From assembly GCA_009695465.1 (NCBI GenBank), contig SIAW01000009.1, forward strand, positions 1 through 44,688: a DNA stretch of 44,688 nt, read 5' to 3'. Within the stretch, counting starts at the first letter, position 1; each line of letters opens with the position of its first letter. A model generated the notes under the pieces. That model was not told the DNA's origin and did no database searches. It worked only from the letters and a program-made list of their open reading frames with translations. The stretch comes from Pedosphaera sp. (GTDB taxonomy: Bacteria > Verrucomicrobiota > Verrucomicrobiia > Limisphaerales > UBA1100). The translations under genes were made by a program, and so were the position numbers. This document shows, in pieces, positions 35,289-44,688 of the stretch.

Positions 35289-36614
35289 ATGCCCGCCACA
35301 TTGACAGCCCCCATCCGTCCGGCGGACCAGCTCGCTGCGGCTTTCGCGCGGCAGCATCAGTCCTCGCCCGCGTGGCTGCAGCCGATTCGGCAAGCGGCAT
35401 GGACGCGCTTCCTCGAACTGGGACTGCCCACCACGCGCGATGAAGACTGGCGCTTCACCAACTTAGCGCCGCTGTCCGCGCTGCCGCTGGCACCGGCCAG
35501 CCAAGGTTCATCAGCCAATCTGCGCGAGGTGGTGTTTGCCACCCTGTCCGGCCCGTGCTTGGTTTTTGTGGATGGACACTACGCGCCGAAACTTTCTGAA
35601 ATAGGCGCACTGCCGCCGGGTGTGCGCATCGGCAATCTCGCTGCCACCGCGAGCGGTGAGGAGCGCGCGCTGGCGCCGAGCCTCCAATCCCGCGCCTCCA
35701 AACAAAGCGCGGCCTTCGATTCCCTCAACGCGGCGTTCTTCACTGACGGCGCTTTGATTCATGTGCCCGACGATGTCGTGCTCGAAGCCCCCATCCGCCT
35801 CTACAACATCACCACCAGTCCCGACGCCGGCTCGATGATCAATCTGCGCCATCTGATCCAGGTGGGCGCGCGCAGTCGTGCCACGGTGATCGAGAGTTGT
35901 CTGGGCCAAACCGATGCCGCCTATCTCAACAACAGCGTCACGGAATTGAGCACGGGCGCGGGCGCGCGCGTGGAGCATCTGAAATTTCAGGACGAAGCGG
36001 CGGCCGGCATCCACGTGAGCAGCCTGCGCTTGCGGTTGGCGCAGGGCAGCCACGCGGCGCATCATTCGCTGGCGTTGGGCGCGCGGTTGGCGCGCAACAA
36101 CATTCTCGCGCGACTGGAAGGCGAAGGCGCCGACTGCTTGCTCAATGGGCTTTACCTCGCGGTGGGCGAACAGTTGATGGATCATCACATGGTGATGGAG
36201 CACGCCAGTCCGCGCTGCGATAGCCGCGAATTTTTCAACGGCATTCTGGACGACCAATCCCGCGGAGTTTTTCACGGCCGCATCCATGTACATCCGGGCG
36301 CGGTCAAGACCGATGCCAAGCAAACCAACCGCAACCTGCTGCTCTCCGACGAGGCCACGGCCAACACGAAGCCGCAGTTGGAGATTTATGCCGACGACGT
36401 CAAATGCACGCACGGCGCCACCGTGGGGCAGATGAACCCGGAGCAGTTGTTTTATTTGCAAGCGCGCGGCATCGACCTCGACAACGCGCGCCGCATGTTG
36501 ATGCACGCCTTCGCCGGCGAGATCATCGAGCGCATCGCCTGCCTGCCCGCGCGCGAGGAGCTCGATCAGTTGGTCTGGAATCGGCTGGAGCAAAACCCGC
36601 ACATCGCCGCATGA
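35289..36614 (+). CDS. sufD: Fe-S cluster assembly subunit SufD
   Basis: Third subunit of the SufBC2D scaffold, 441 residues, paralogous to SufB. Landmarks: TRDEDWRFTNLAPLSALPL near the N-terminus, the core FFNGILDDQSRGVFHGRIHVHPGA, and KTDAKQTNRNLLLSDEATANTKPQLEIYADDVKCTHGATVGQ with QARGIDLDNARRMLMHAFAGEI near the C-terminus. The Cys and His in the KCTHGAT segment correspond to residues needed for cluster assembly in E. coli SufD (Cys/His at the SufB interface). Its stop overlaps sufE by ATGA. Confidence 0.96.
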   Translation: MPATLTAPIRPADQLAAAFARQHQSSPAWLQPIRQAAWTRFLELGLPTTRDEDWRFTNLAPLSALPLAPASQGSSANLREVVFATLSGPCLVFVDGHYAPKLSEIGALPPGVRIGNLAATASGEERALAPSLQSRASKQSAAFDSLNAAFFTDGALIHVPDDVVLEAPIRLYNITTSPDAGSMINLRHLIQVGARSRATVIESCLGQTDAAYLNNSVTELSTGAGARVEHLKFQDEAAAGIHVSSLRLRLAQGSHAAHHSLALGARLARNNILARLEGEGADCLLNGLYLAVGEQLMDHHMVMEHASPRCDSREFFNGILDDQSRGVFHGRIHVHPGAVKTDAKQTNRNLLLSDEATANTKPQLEIYADDVKCTHGATVGQMNPEQLFYLQARGIDLDNARRMLMHAFAGEIIERIACLPAREELDQLVWNRLEQNPHIAA

Positions 36615-37072
36615 CCATGGCCGGGCTGTCGGACATGACCTTGGAAGAGCTGGCCGCCAATTTTGAAGCGTTGGGCGATTGGGAGGCGCGGTTCGGCTAC
36701 TTGATTGACTTGGGCAGAGAACTGCCGCCGATGGCTGCGGAAGACAAAAGCGACGCCTATCGCGTTCACGGTTGCCAGGCGCAGGTGTGGATGAAATTCA
36801 TCCCGCGCCCCACCGCAAATGGACTGGGCGAGCCGGTGATGGACATCGCGGCCGACAGCGACGCGTTCATCGTCAAGGGATTGATCGCCGTGTTGCTGAT
36901 GCTTTACTCCGGCAAAACTGCGGCGGCCATCCTGCGGATTGATGGCGTTCAATCGTTGGCGCGCCTGCAATTGGCCGAGCACCTAAGCCCCACGCGCAAG
37001 AACGGCTTGGGGGCCATGTTGAAACGCATCCGCGAACTGGCGACGGCGCAGGCCGCCGCCTGCACCTATTAA
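36611..37072 (+). CDS. sufE: SufE-family sulfur acceptor
   Basis: Cytoplasmic sulfur-transfer protein of 153 residues that accepts persulfide from the desulfurase SufS. The catalytic Cys55 lies in RVHGCQAQVWM. Other family features: LGDWEARFGYLIDLGRELPPM and a C-terminal helix PTRKNGLGAMLKRIREL. The usual start MTMAGLSDMTLEEL overlaps the sufD stop by four bases. Along with the IscU-like protein at the operon end, the operon encodes two proteins of the class that can take sulfur from SufS. Confidence 0.93.
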   Translation: MTMAGLSDMTLEELAANFEALGDWEARFGYLIDLGRELPPMAAEDKSDAYRVHGCQAQVWMKFIPRPTANGLGEPVMDIAADSDAFIVKGLIAVLLMLYSGKTAAAILRIDGVQSLARLQLAEHLSPTRKNGLGAMLKRIRELATAQAAACTY

Positions 37073-37077
37073 ACACC

Positions 37078-37632
37078 ATGCACGGCCAAACTGAATCGGT
37101 AGCGCTGCTCCGCGATGTGGAGGCGTCGGTGGTGCCTTCGGGCACGTCCGTGACGTTGCAGAAAGGCGAGACGGCGCACATCGCGCAGGCGCTGGGCGGC
37201 ACTTACACCGTCATCGTCAACGGCAACATGTTCCGCATTGACGGCCGCAACGCCGATGCGTTGGGCAAGGAGAACGCCACCGCACCCGCTGGGCGCGCCG
37301 TCAAGGCCGCCACGCGCGAGGAGTTGGAAGTGCAGGTGTGGACGCAGCTCAAGACGTGTTACGATCCGGAGATCCCCGTGAACATCGTGGATCTGGGATT
37401 GATCTACGACTGCCACCTCACGGCGCTGACGCCCGACAGTTACAAGGCCGAGATCAAGATGACACTCACCGCACCCGGCTGCGGCATGGGCCCCTCCATC
37501 AAGGCCGACGTGGAAAACAAGTTGCTCTGTCTGGACGGCGTCGCCGAGGCGCACGCGGATCTGGTGTGGGATCCGCCGTGGAGCCGCGAGATGATGAGCG
37601 AAGCCGCGCGGTTGGAGCTGGGCATGATGTGA
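37078..37632 (+). CDS. sufT: SufT-type Fe-S maturation protein (DUF59/MIP18)
   Basis: Protein of 184 residues with a SufT-type N-terminal domain (VPSGTSVTLQKGETAHIAQALGGTYTV) and a DUF59/MIP18 domain (about 82-180). The latter carries DPEIPVNIVDLGLIYD, the cluster-binding loop TAPGCGMGPS with Cys135, and WDPPWSREMMSEAARLELGM. In other bacteria SufT helps mature particular Fe-S proteins such as lipoate synthase and aconitase under heavy demand. It is five bases after sufE and eight before the Rieske gene. Confidence 0.92.
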   Translation: MHGQTESVALLRDVEASVVPSGTSVTLQKGETAHIAQALGGTYTVIVNGNMFRIDGRNADALGKENATAPAGRAVKAATREELEVQVWTQLKTCYDPEIPVNIVDLGLIYDCHLTALTPDSYKAEIKMTLTAPGCGMGPSIKADVENKLLCLDGVAEAHADLVWDPPWSREMMSEAARLELGMM

Positions 37633-37639
37633 GGTCGCG

Positions 37640-37948
37640 ATGGGAACCCTGACCACACTCGGTGCCGCCAGCGACGTGCCTGCGGGCAAAGGCAAGGCGT
37701 TCGATGCGGGCGAGCAGCGCATCGCGGTCTTCCAAGTGAACGGCCAGTACTGGGCGTTGGACGACAAGTGCCCACACGCCGGCGCGTCCCTCGCCGAAGG
37801 TTATCTGGACGGCAACAAAGTGGGTTGCCCGTGGCACTACGCGGAGTTTGATCTGGCCACCGGCAAACATATTTCCGCACCGGCCAACTGTGCTGTGCGC
37901 AGCTATCCTGTCGTGGTGGAGGACGGGCAATTGAAAGTGCAATTGTGA
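37640..37948 (+). CDS. Small Rieske [2Fe-2S] ferredoxin
   Basis: Soluble Rieske protein of 102 residues, of the biphenyl-dioxygenase-ferredoxin/NirD-like type. Cluster ligands are Cys44 and His46 in KCPHAG and Cys63 and His66 in GCPWHY, the standard CxH and CxxH pair with 16 residues between. No signal peptide or membrane helix. Such small Rieske proteins recur within suf operons of many phyla, where they may supply electrons for cluster assembly; that role is inferred. Its TGA stop overlaps the sufS ATG by one base. Confidence 0.92.
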   Translation: MGTLTTLGAASDVPAGKGKAFDAGEQRIAVFQVNGQYWALDDKCPHAGASLAEGYLDGNKVGCPWHYAEFDLATGKHISAPANCAVRSYPVVVEDGQLKVQL

Positions 37949-39204
37949 TGTCCGCGCCTGCCGCACAACCGCAGTCCACCTGTCTCGCCGAGTCGGTGCG
38001 CGCAGATTTCCCCGCGCTCGCGCAGCGCATCAACGGGCATCCCCTTGTATATTTTGATAACGCGGCCACGACGCAAAAGCCGCGCGCGGTGATCGAGGCT
38101 ATTTCTCATCACTACGAACACAACAACGCCAACGTACATCGCGGCGTCCACACGCTGGGCAATCGCGCGACGACCGCTTACGAAGGCGCGCGGGATCGTG
38201 TCGCTACCTTCCTCAACGCGCGTTCACGCGAGGAAATCATTTTCACCCGCGGCACCACCGAGAGCCTCAATCTCGTCGCCGCAACTTGGGGCGCGGCCCA
38301 CCTGCGCGCCGGTGATGTCATCGTGCTCACGCAGATGGAACATCACAGTAACCTCGTGCCGTGGCAGATGCTTGCCCGCCGCACCGGCGCGGCGCTGCGC
38401 TTTCTGCCCGTTCACGGCGACGAAGGGCTGCTGGATTTAAGCGGGCTGGACGCTGCGCTGCGCGGAGCACGCCTGCTGGCGTTCACTCACATCTCCAACG
38501 CGCTGGGCACGATCAATCCTGTGGCTGAACTTTGCGCACACGCACGCGCTGCCGGTGTGGTGAGTGTGGTGGATGCCGCGCAGAGCGCGGGCCACATGCC
38601 GTTGGACGTGCGCGCGCTCGACTGTGATTTTCTGGCGTTCTCCGGCCACAAGACCTGCGGCCCCACCGGCATCGGCGCGTTGTACGCGCGGCGCGAATTG
38701 CTGGAAGCCATGCCGCCGTATCAAGGCGGCGGCGAGATGATTTCGCGCGTCACTTTTGAGGGGGCCGAATACAACGAGCCGCCGCACAAGTTCGAGGCCG
38801 GCACGCCCAACATCGCCGGCGCGGTGGGCTTGCATGCGGCGCTGGATTATCTGGACGGGCTGGGCCGCGCGCGCATCCACACGCAGGTGCAGGATGTGAC
38901 GACGTACGCCTGCGAGCGGCTGCGCGAATTTCCCGGGGTGCGATTGTTCGGCCCGCAGGGCGAGCGCGGCGGACTGGTCAGCTTCGTCTTGCCGGATGTG
39001 CATGCACTGGACTTGGCCACGATGGCCGATCAACAAGGCGTGGCCATTCGCGTGGGCCATCACTGCACACAGCCGTTGCATGACAAGCTGGGGGTGCCCG
39101 CGACGGCGCGCGCCAGTTTCTATTTTTACAACACCCGCGCGGAGGTGGACCGGTTCGTCACCGTGCTGCGGCGGGTAATCCAGATGATCAAAGGCACGCC
39201 ATGA
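37948..39204 (+). CDS. sufS: Cysteine desulfurase SufS
   Basis: PLP-dependent group II cysteine desulfurase of 418 residues that mobilises sulfur from cysteine. The PLP lysine is Lys235 in FSGHKTCGPTG and the nucleophile is Cys373 in VGHHCTQPLH. Other landmarks: LVYFDNAATTQKP, NNANVHRGVHTLGNRAT, TRGTTESLNLVA and EHHSNLVPWQ. The ATG at 37948 is preferred over an adjacent GTG. Unusually for a suf operon, sufS comes after sufT and the Rieske gene and not directly after sufD. The following gene overlaps its stop by ATGA. Confidence 0.95.
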   Translation: MSAPAAQPQSTCLAESVRADFPALAQRINGHPLVYFDNAATTQKPRAVIEAISHHYEHNNANVHRGVHTLGNRATTAYEGARDRVATFLNARSREEIIFTRGTTESLNLVAATWGAAHLRAGDVIVLTQMEHHSNLVPWQMLARRTGAALRFLPVHGDEGLLDLSGLDAALRGARLLAFTHISNALGTINPVAELCAHARAAGVVSVVDAAQSAGHMPLDVRALDCDFLAFSGHKTCGPTGIGALYARRELLEAMPPYQGGGEMISRVTFEGAEYNEPPHKFEAGTPNIAGAVGLHAALDYLDGLGRARIHTQVQDVTTYACERLREFPGVRLFGPQGERGGLVSFVLPDVHALDLATMADQQGVAIRVGHHCTQPLHDKLGVPATARASFYFYNTRAEVDRFVTVLRRVIQMIKGTP

Positions 39205-39755
39205 ACACCACGGCCACGACGGACATCGCAGCGGACAGTCCCATGCGGGTTGTGCTCGAAGTTTTTCCGGGGGCGCGGCGGACGTTGTTTCGCAAGTATC
39301 ACGTCGGCGGTTGTTCCAGTTGCGGTTTTGAGATGGAGGAAACGCTGGGCGCCCTCTGCGCGCGCAACGGTGACCTGCCGGTGGCCGAGGTGCTGGCGGT
39401 CATCCAGACCAGCCACGCGGCCGATCAGCAAATCTTGATTGAACCCGCCACGCTCAAGGAATGGATGGCCACGCAGCCGACGCTGCGCCTGCTGGACATC
39501 CGCACGCGGGAGGAATTTGACGCGGCGCGCATCGCCAGCGCCATTCATCTGACGCGCGATGTGATGCAGGAGGCGATGGCGCGGTGGGATCCGGATGCGC
39601 CCGTGGTGATTCTCGATCATAAAGGCGAGCAGTCGCTGGATGCGGCGGCATATTTTCTGGGGCACGGCCTGCGCCAAGTGCGCTGCCTGCGCGGCGGCAT
39701 GGATGCGTGGGCGCGCGAGGTGGACCCAGCCATCCCGCGTTACGAACTGGCTTGA
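39201..39755 (+). CDS. DUF1858-like plus degenerate rhodanese protein
   Basis: Fusion of 184 residues. The N-terminal 65 residues resemble the DUF1858/hybrid-cluster-type helical domain with a CSSCGF motif (Cys38, Cys41). The rest is a rhodanese fold (about 80-180; LRLLDIRTREEFDAARIASAIHL; LRGGMDAWAREV). The active loop reads VVILDHKGEQS where active rhodaneses have C-x-x-G-x-R-S, so the catalytic cysteine is an Asp and the Arg a Gln. It is likely not a classical sulfurtransferase; sulfur handling may rest with the CxxC. Tightly coupled to sufS (four-base overlap) and two bases before the iscU-like gene. Function unproven. Confidence 0.85.
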   Translation: MNTTATTDIAADSPMRVVLEVFPGARRTLFRKYHVGGCSSCGFEMEETLGALCARNGDLPVAEVLAVIQTSHAADQQILIEPATLKEWMATQPTLRLLDIRTREEFDAARIASAIHLTRDVMQEAMARWDPDAPVVILDHKGEQSLDAAAYFLGHGLRQVRCLRGGMDAWAREVDPAIPRYELA

Positions 39756-39757
39756 TC

Positions 39758-40261
39758 ATGGAAACCGATCTGGAAAAGAAAATCCGCGCGGCCATCGCCA
39801 ATCCGCAAAACGTGGGCGCGCTGGAGGACGCCGATGCGATGGGCACGGTGGGCAATTCGGACTGCGGCGAGATGCTGCGTCTGTGGGTGAAGTTCAAGGA
39901 GGAGCACGGGCGCAGGGTCATTGACAAGGCCACGTTCCAGTCGTTCGGCTGCGAGACGGCCATCGCGGTGGCGAGCATGGCCACCGAACTCATCCGCGGC
40001 AAAACTGCTGCGGAGGCGTTGTCGCTCAAGACCGAAGATTTGTCCGGTGCGCTGGGGCCATTGCCGCCGATGAAAATCCATTGCGCACAATTGGTGGAAG
40101 GCGCGCTGCGTGCGGCGCTGGCACCGACTGCGACAGCCGCGCCCACTTCAGCACCGACAGTAACGACGGCGTCCGCCCCCATTTCCTCGCTCGTGGACAG
40201 TCTGCATCAGGACGAGCGCAAGCCGCGCGGCGTGCAGGTGCGCATCCTTCCTCGCGAATAA
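39758..40261 (+). CDS. IscU/NifU N-terminal-type Fe-S scaffold
   Basis: Scaffold-type protein of 167 residues. Three cysteine motifs of the IscU/NifU family are seen: GNSDCGEMLRL (Cys36), SFGCETAIA (Cys65) and KIHCAQLVEGAL (His108, Cys109). The Asp after CG in the usual ACGD is Glu here. After the domain comes a 30-residue Ala/Thr/Pro-rich linker and a charged tail ending QVRILPRE, not seen in IscU. The start METDLEKK is preferred to a longer frame overlapping the rhodanese-like gene. Its presence beside SufBCD means the operon holds two scaffold types; it may deliver clusters or serve as SufS acceptor. The gene ends at a strong terminator. Confidence 0.9.
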   Translation: METDLEKKIRAAIANPQNVGALEDADAMGTVGNSDCGEMLRLWVKFKEEHGRRVIDKATFQSFGCETAIAVASMATELIRGKTAAEALSLKTEDLSGALGPLPPMKIHCAQLVEGALRAALAPTATAAPTSAPTVTTASAPISSLVDSLHQDERKPRGVQVRILPRE

Positions 40262-40265
40262 AAAA

Positions 40266-40298
40266 GAGCGGGCATTGCTGCCCGCTCGAATTGTTTTT
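40266..40298. terminator. Bidirectional intrinsic terminator
   Basis: A perfect 9-base-pair stem GAGCGGGCA/TGCCCGCTC with loop TTGC (40266-40287) is flanked by A5 on the left and by GAATTGTTTTTG on the right. Read from the minus strand the T5 run follows the stem directly, a strong terminator for the RRM gene. Read from the plus strand a T5 run follows after six bases, ending the fur-suf operon. It sits right at the stop codon of the last suf gene. Confidence 0.8.
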
Positions 40299-40335
40299 GC
40301 CGCTTTTTCAAGCGACAGAAATTGACTGGAAAAGA

Positions 40336-40791
40336 CTAGTCGCGGTTTTCGCGCCACCCACCACGGTCTCCACCGCCGCCGCCACCACCACCGCCGCCAC
40401 GGCCACCGCCGCCGCCGCCGTAACCGCCACGGCTACCACCGCCGCCGCCGCTACGACCACCGCCGCCGCCACCGTAACCACCACGGCTGCCACCACCGCC
40501 GCCGCCACCGCCGCCACCACCGAACCCACCACCCGGGCGGGACTCTTTCGGACGGGCTTCATTCACGGTCAAACGACGACCTTTGTACTCCTGGTCATGC
40601 AACTTGGAGATGGCCGTCTGCGCCTCATCATCCCCTGCCATGGTCACAAAGCCGAATCCGCGGGATTCGTTAGTGAACTTGTCAAAGATGATCACTTTGT
40701 CTGTCACGGAGCCGAACTGACCGAACAGCTCGCCCATTTCATCCTCGGTCACGTCTCTGGACAGACCGCCTACGAACAGTTTCTTTCCCAT
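40336..40791 (-). CDS. Glycine-rich RRM RNA-binding protein
   Basis: RNA-binding protein of 151 residues. The RRM (about 3-80) has RNP2 LFVGGL and RNP1 RGFGFVTM. A tail of RGG/GGY-type repeats follows, ending GGWRENRD. The layout matches glycine-rich RRM proteins found in cyanobacteria, Planctomycetes and Verrucomicrobia, which often respond to cold in cyanobacteria; no such control is shown here. The tail is likely disordered and may favour RNA binding or phase separation. It is transcribed away from the DUF1501 gene, toward the shared terminator. Confidence 0.93.
   Translation of the reverse strand: MGKKLFVGGLSRDVTEDEMGELFGQFGSVTDKVIIFDKFTNESRGFGFVTMAGDDEAQTAISKLHDQEYKGRRLTVNEARPKESRPGGGFGGGGGGGGGGGSRGGYGGGGGGRSGGGGGSRGGYGGGGGGRGGGGGGGGGGDRGGWRENRD
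40357..40533 (-). repeat. Glycine-codon tract encoding RGG/GGY tail
   Basis: A 177-base stretch of CCN-rich plus-strand sequence encodes residues 87-145 of the RRM protein, of which 47 of 59 are glycine, with R, S, Y and F interspersed. Two SRGGY blocks followed by six glycines each mark an internal duplication. Such tracts expand and contract easily. Confidence 0.85.
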
Positions 40792-40855
40792 AACTTAACT
40801 AACCTGTACTGGGCGCCTGAACGGAGGCCTCTTTATGAGCTTGATGTTGCCCGCT

Positions 40856-40885
40856 ATACTAATGGGCAGCGCCGCCGCTTGACTA
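40856..40885 (-). promoter_or_regulatory. Weak candidate promoter for the RRM gene
   Basis: On the minus strand, TAGTCA (40880-40885) and TAGTAT (40856-40861) are separated by 18 bases. Each matches the sigma70 hexamers at about four of six positions. This would leave a 5' leader of around 58 bases. The rest of the 174-base gap to the DUF1501 stop holds nothing recognisable. Confidence 0.3.
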
Positions 40886-40965
40886 CTCCAGCTTCGGAGA
40901 AACTGTCGCGGAAGGCCGACAAAGGCAAGCCGATTTTCCGCCGCAGCAACTGGGCGAAAGCGGCC

Positions 40966-42382
40966 TCAGACTGCGCTGGTGATGCGGGTGTAGGCTTCGC
41001 CTTCGTTGATGGTGGGCGTTTCCGGCCGGCCTTTGTACCGGTAAATGAGGTCCAGATTGCCGATGCCCATGAGGTGCAGAATCGTCGCGTGCAGATCATG
41101 CACGTGCAGCCGCTCGTTCACCGCGTAAAGTCCCAGCTCATCCGTGCTGCCGATGGTGCGCCCGCCTTTGACGCCCCCGCCGGCCATCCACATGGTGAAC
41201 CCGGTGGGGTTGTGATCGCGGCCGTCGCCCTTCTCGCTCATCGGCGTGCGACCAAATTCGCCACCCCACACGACCAGCGTGTCGTCCAGCAGCCCGCGCG
41301 CCTTCAGATCGCGCAGCAACCCTGCGATGGGTTTGTCCGACTGCCGACATTGCCGACCGTGGTTGCCTTCCATTTTGCTGTGCGAATCCCATTTGCTGCC
41401 CGCGCCGTGGTAGAGCTGGACAAAGCGCACGCCGCGCTCCACCAGTCGCCGCGCCAAAAGACAGTTGCGCCCGAACGCCTCGGTCTCCGGCTGATCCATC
41501 CCGTACAACTGCTGCGTCGCCTTGCTTTCGCGGGAAAGATCCACGGCCTCCGGCGCAGTGGCCTGCATCGAGTAGGCCAATTCATAACTGCGGATGCGCG
41601 CCTCCAGTTCGCTCTGCTGCGGGCGCGTGCTGGCGTGTTCGCGGTTGATCTGCGCGAGCAACTGCAGCTTGCGCGCATGCCGCGCCGCATCCGCTCCCGC
41701 AGGCAACGCGAGGTGCCGGATGGGATCATCGCCCGGATGCAGGTGCACGCCTTGATACACCGCCGGCATGAACCCCGCGCTCCAATTGCGCGGGCCATTG
41801 ACCGGCGTGGCGTTGGTGTCGGTCATCACCACAAAGGCCGGCAGGTTCTGGTTCTCCGTGCCCAACCCGTACACCGCCCACGATCCCAAACACGGCCGGC
41901 CCGCCGAGGGCTTGCCGGTGTTCATCTGGCACACCCCGCCGGAATGGTTGATGCCATTGGTCCAGCACGAGCGGATCACCGCGATGTCATCGGCACACTG
42001 CGCGGTGTGCGGCAGCCAATCGCTGATCCACAAACCGCCTTGCCCGTGCTGACGCCATTTGCGCGGCGAAGCCAGCAGCGGCGACTCCGCCTCGCCCATG
42101 GCCGTGATGGGCCGCTTGAAACTCGCGGGCAATCGCTGCCCCGCCAAACGATTGAGCAACGGTTTGGGATCGAAGAGATCGATGTGGCTGGGCCCACCTT
42201 CCATGAACAGGAAGATGCAACGCTTGGCCGTGCCGGCAAAATGCGGGCGCTTGGCCGCCAGTGGATCGGCGGCAGCGACGGGCGAAGGCGCGGCGGCATC
42301 GAGCATGCCGTTCAAGGCCAGTGCCCCAAAGCCCGTGCCGGCGCGCTGCAAAAAATCGCGCCGCGAAGAATAGCCGTGCGCG

Positions 42383-42405
<23 letters not shown>
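40966..42405 (-). CDS. DUF1501 protein with Tat signal
   Basis: Exported protein of 479 residues in the DUF1501 family (PF07394), related to the alkaline phosphatase/sulfatase fold. A twin-arginine signal SRRDFLQRAGTGFGALALNGML is clear. Landmarks: FLFMEGGPSHIDLFDPKP, SCWTNGINHSGGVCQMNTG, LVVWGGEFGRTP and GRDHNPTGFTMWMAGGGVKGG, with HDLHATILHLMGI near the end. These carry probable metal-binding Asp and His residues. DUF1501 and DUF1549/DUF1553 genes are regularly paired in Planctomycetes and Verrucomicrobia; function is unproven, with a link to polysaccharide use proposed. It overlaps the upstream DUF1553 gene by 23 bases, implying co-translation. Confidence 0.93.

Positions 42406-44688
<2,283 letters not shown>

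Noticed and set aside
40357-40533. CCN-rich stretch resembling a microsatellite or CRISPR-like repeat
   Set aside because: It is fully explained as codons of the glycine-rich tail; there are no spacers of uniform length.

Overview
This is a GC-rich, densely coded bacterial window with 37 protein genes and almost no spacer. The gene content points to the PVC superphylum, most likely Verrucomicrobiota. The pointers are a secreted DUF1501 protein paired with a DUF1549/DUF1553 (cytochrome-like) protein, a DUF6807 (PmoA-like) protein, a PQQ-type propeller, a PqaA-type hydrolase, a ceramidase-like protein, and a glycine-rich RRM protein. The phylum is an inference from gene content; no rRNA or tRNA gene is visible. 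The first gene (tdh) and the last (DUF1553) are cut by the window edges.

Layout. (1) 1-5839: amino-acid catabolism, tdh-putA-kbl (threonine to glycine plus acetyl-CoA; proline to glutamate). (2) 5907-9686: three secreted hydrolase-like proteins (sialidase-like, PqaA-like, ceramidase-like). (3) 9778-14762: a phosphate/arsenate block, phoB-phoR followed by DUF47-pit-aquaporin-arsC. A Pho-box-like 7-4-7 direct repeat precedes each half. (4) 14759-17091, minus strand: PQQ-propeller and DUF6807 proteins. (5) 17246-25098: yebC, then an envelope lipid-transport operon made of an HpnN-like RND protein, an unrecognised repeat-rich lipoprotein and MlaE, MlaF and MlaD homologues. (6) 25106-25735, minus: a small protein weakly like UreF. 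(7) 25839-30593: an outsized pyruvate:ferredoxin oxidoreductase of about 1584 residues. (8) 30631-32429, minus: an HpaI-type aldolase and a D-2-hydroxyacid dehydrogenase, overlapping by 4 bases. (9) 32588-40261: an iron-sulfur assembly operon, fur-sufB-sufC-sufD-sufE-sufT-Rieske-sufS-rhodanese-like-iscU-like. It begins at a good sigma70-type promoter with a Fur/PerR-like palindrome and ends at a bidirectional hairpin terminator. (10) 40336-44688, minus: the glycine-rich RRM protein, then DUF1501 and DUF1553.

How the parts fit. Pit imports phosphate and also arsenate. ArsC would reduce arsenate and the aquaporin could release arsenite, so the block reads as phosphate uptake with built-in arsenate protection under PhoBR control. 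The SUF operon supplies Fe-S clusters, and the multi-cluster PFOR upstream would be a heavy consumer. The RND-lipoprotein-Mla operon would move lipids between membranes.

Most worth a second look: the PFOR insertions that fall between cluster ligands, the lipoprotein inside the lipid-transport operon, the degenerate rhodanese and IscU-type scaffold at the end of the SUF operon, and the two Pho-box-like sites. No gap exceeds 300 bases. No CRISPR array, insertion sequence, integrase or phage gene was seen.
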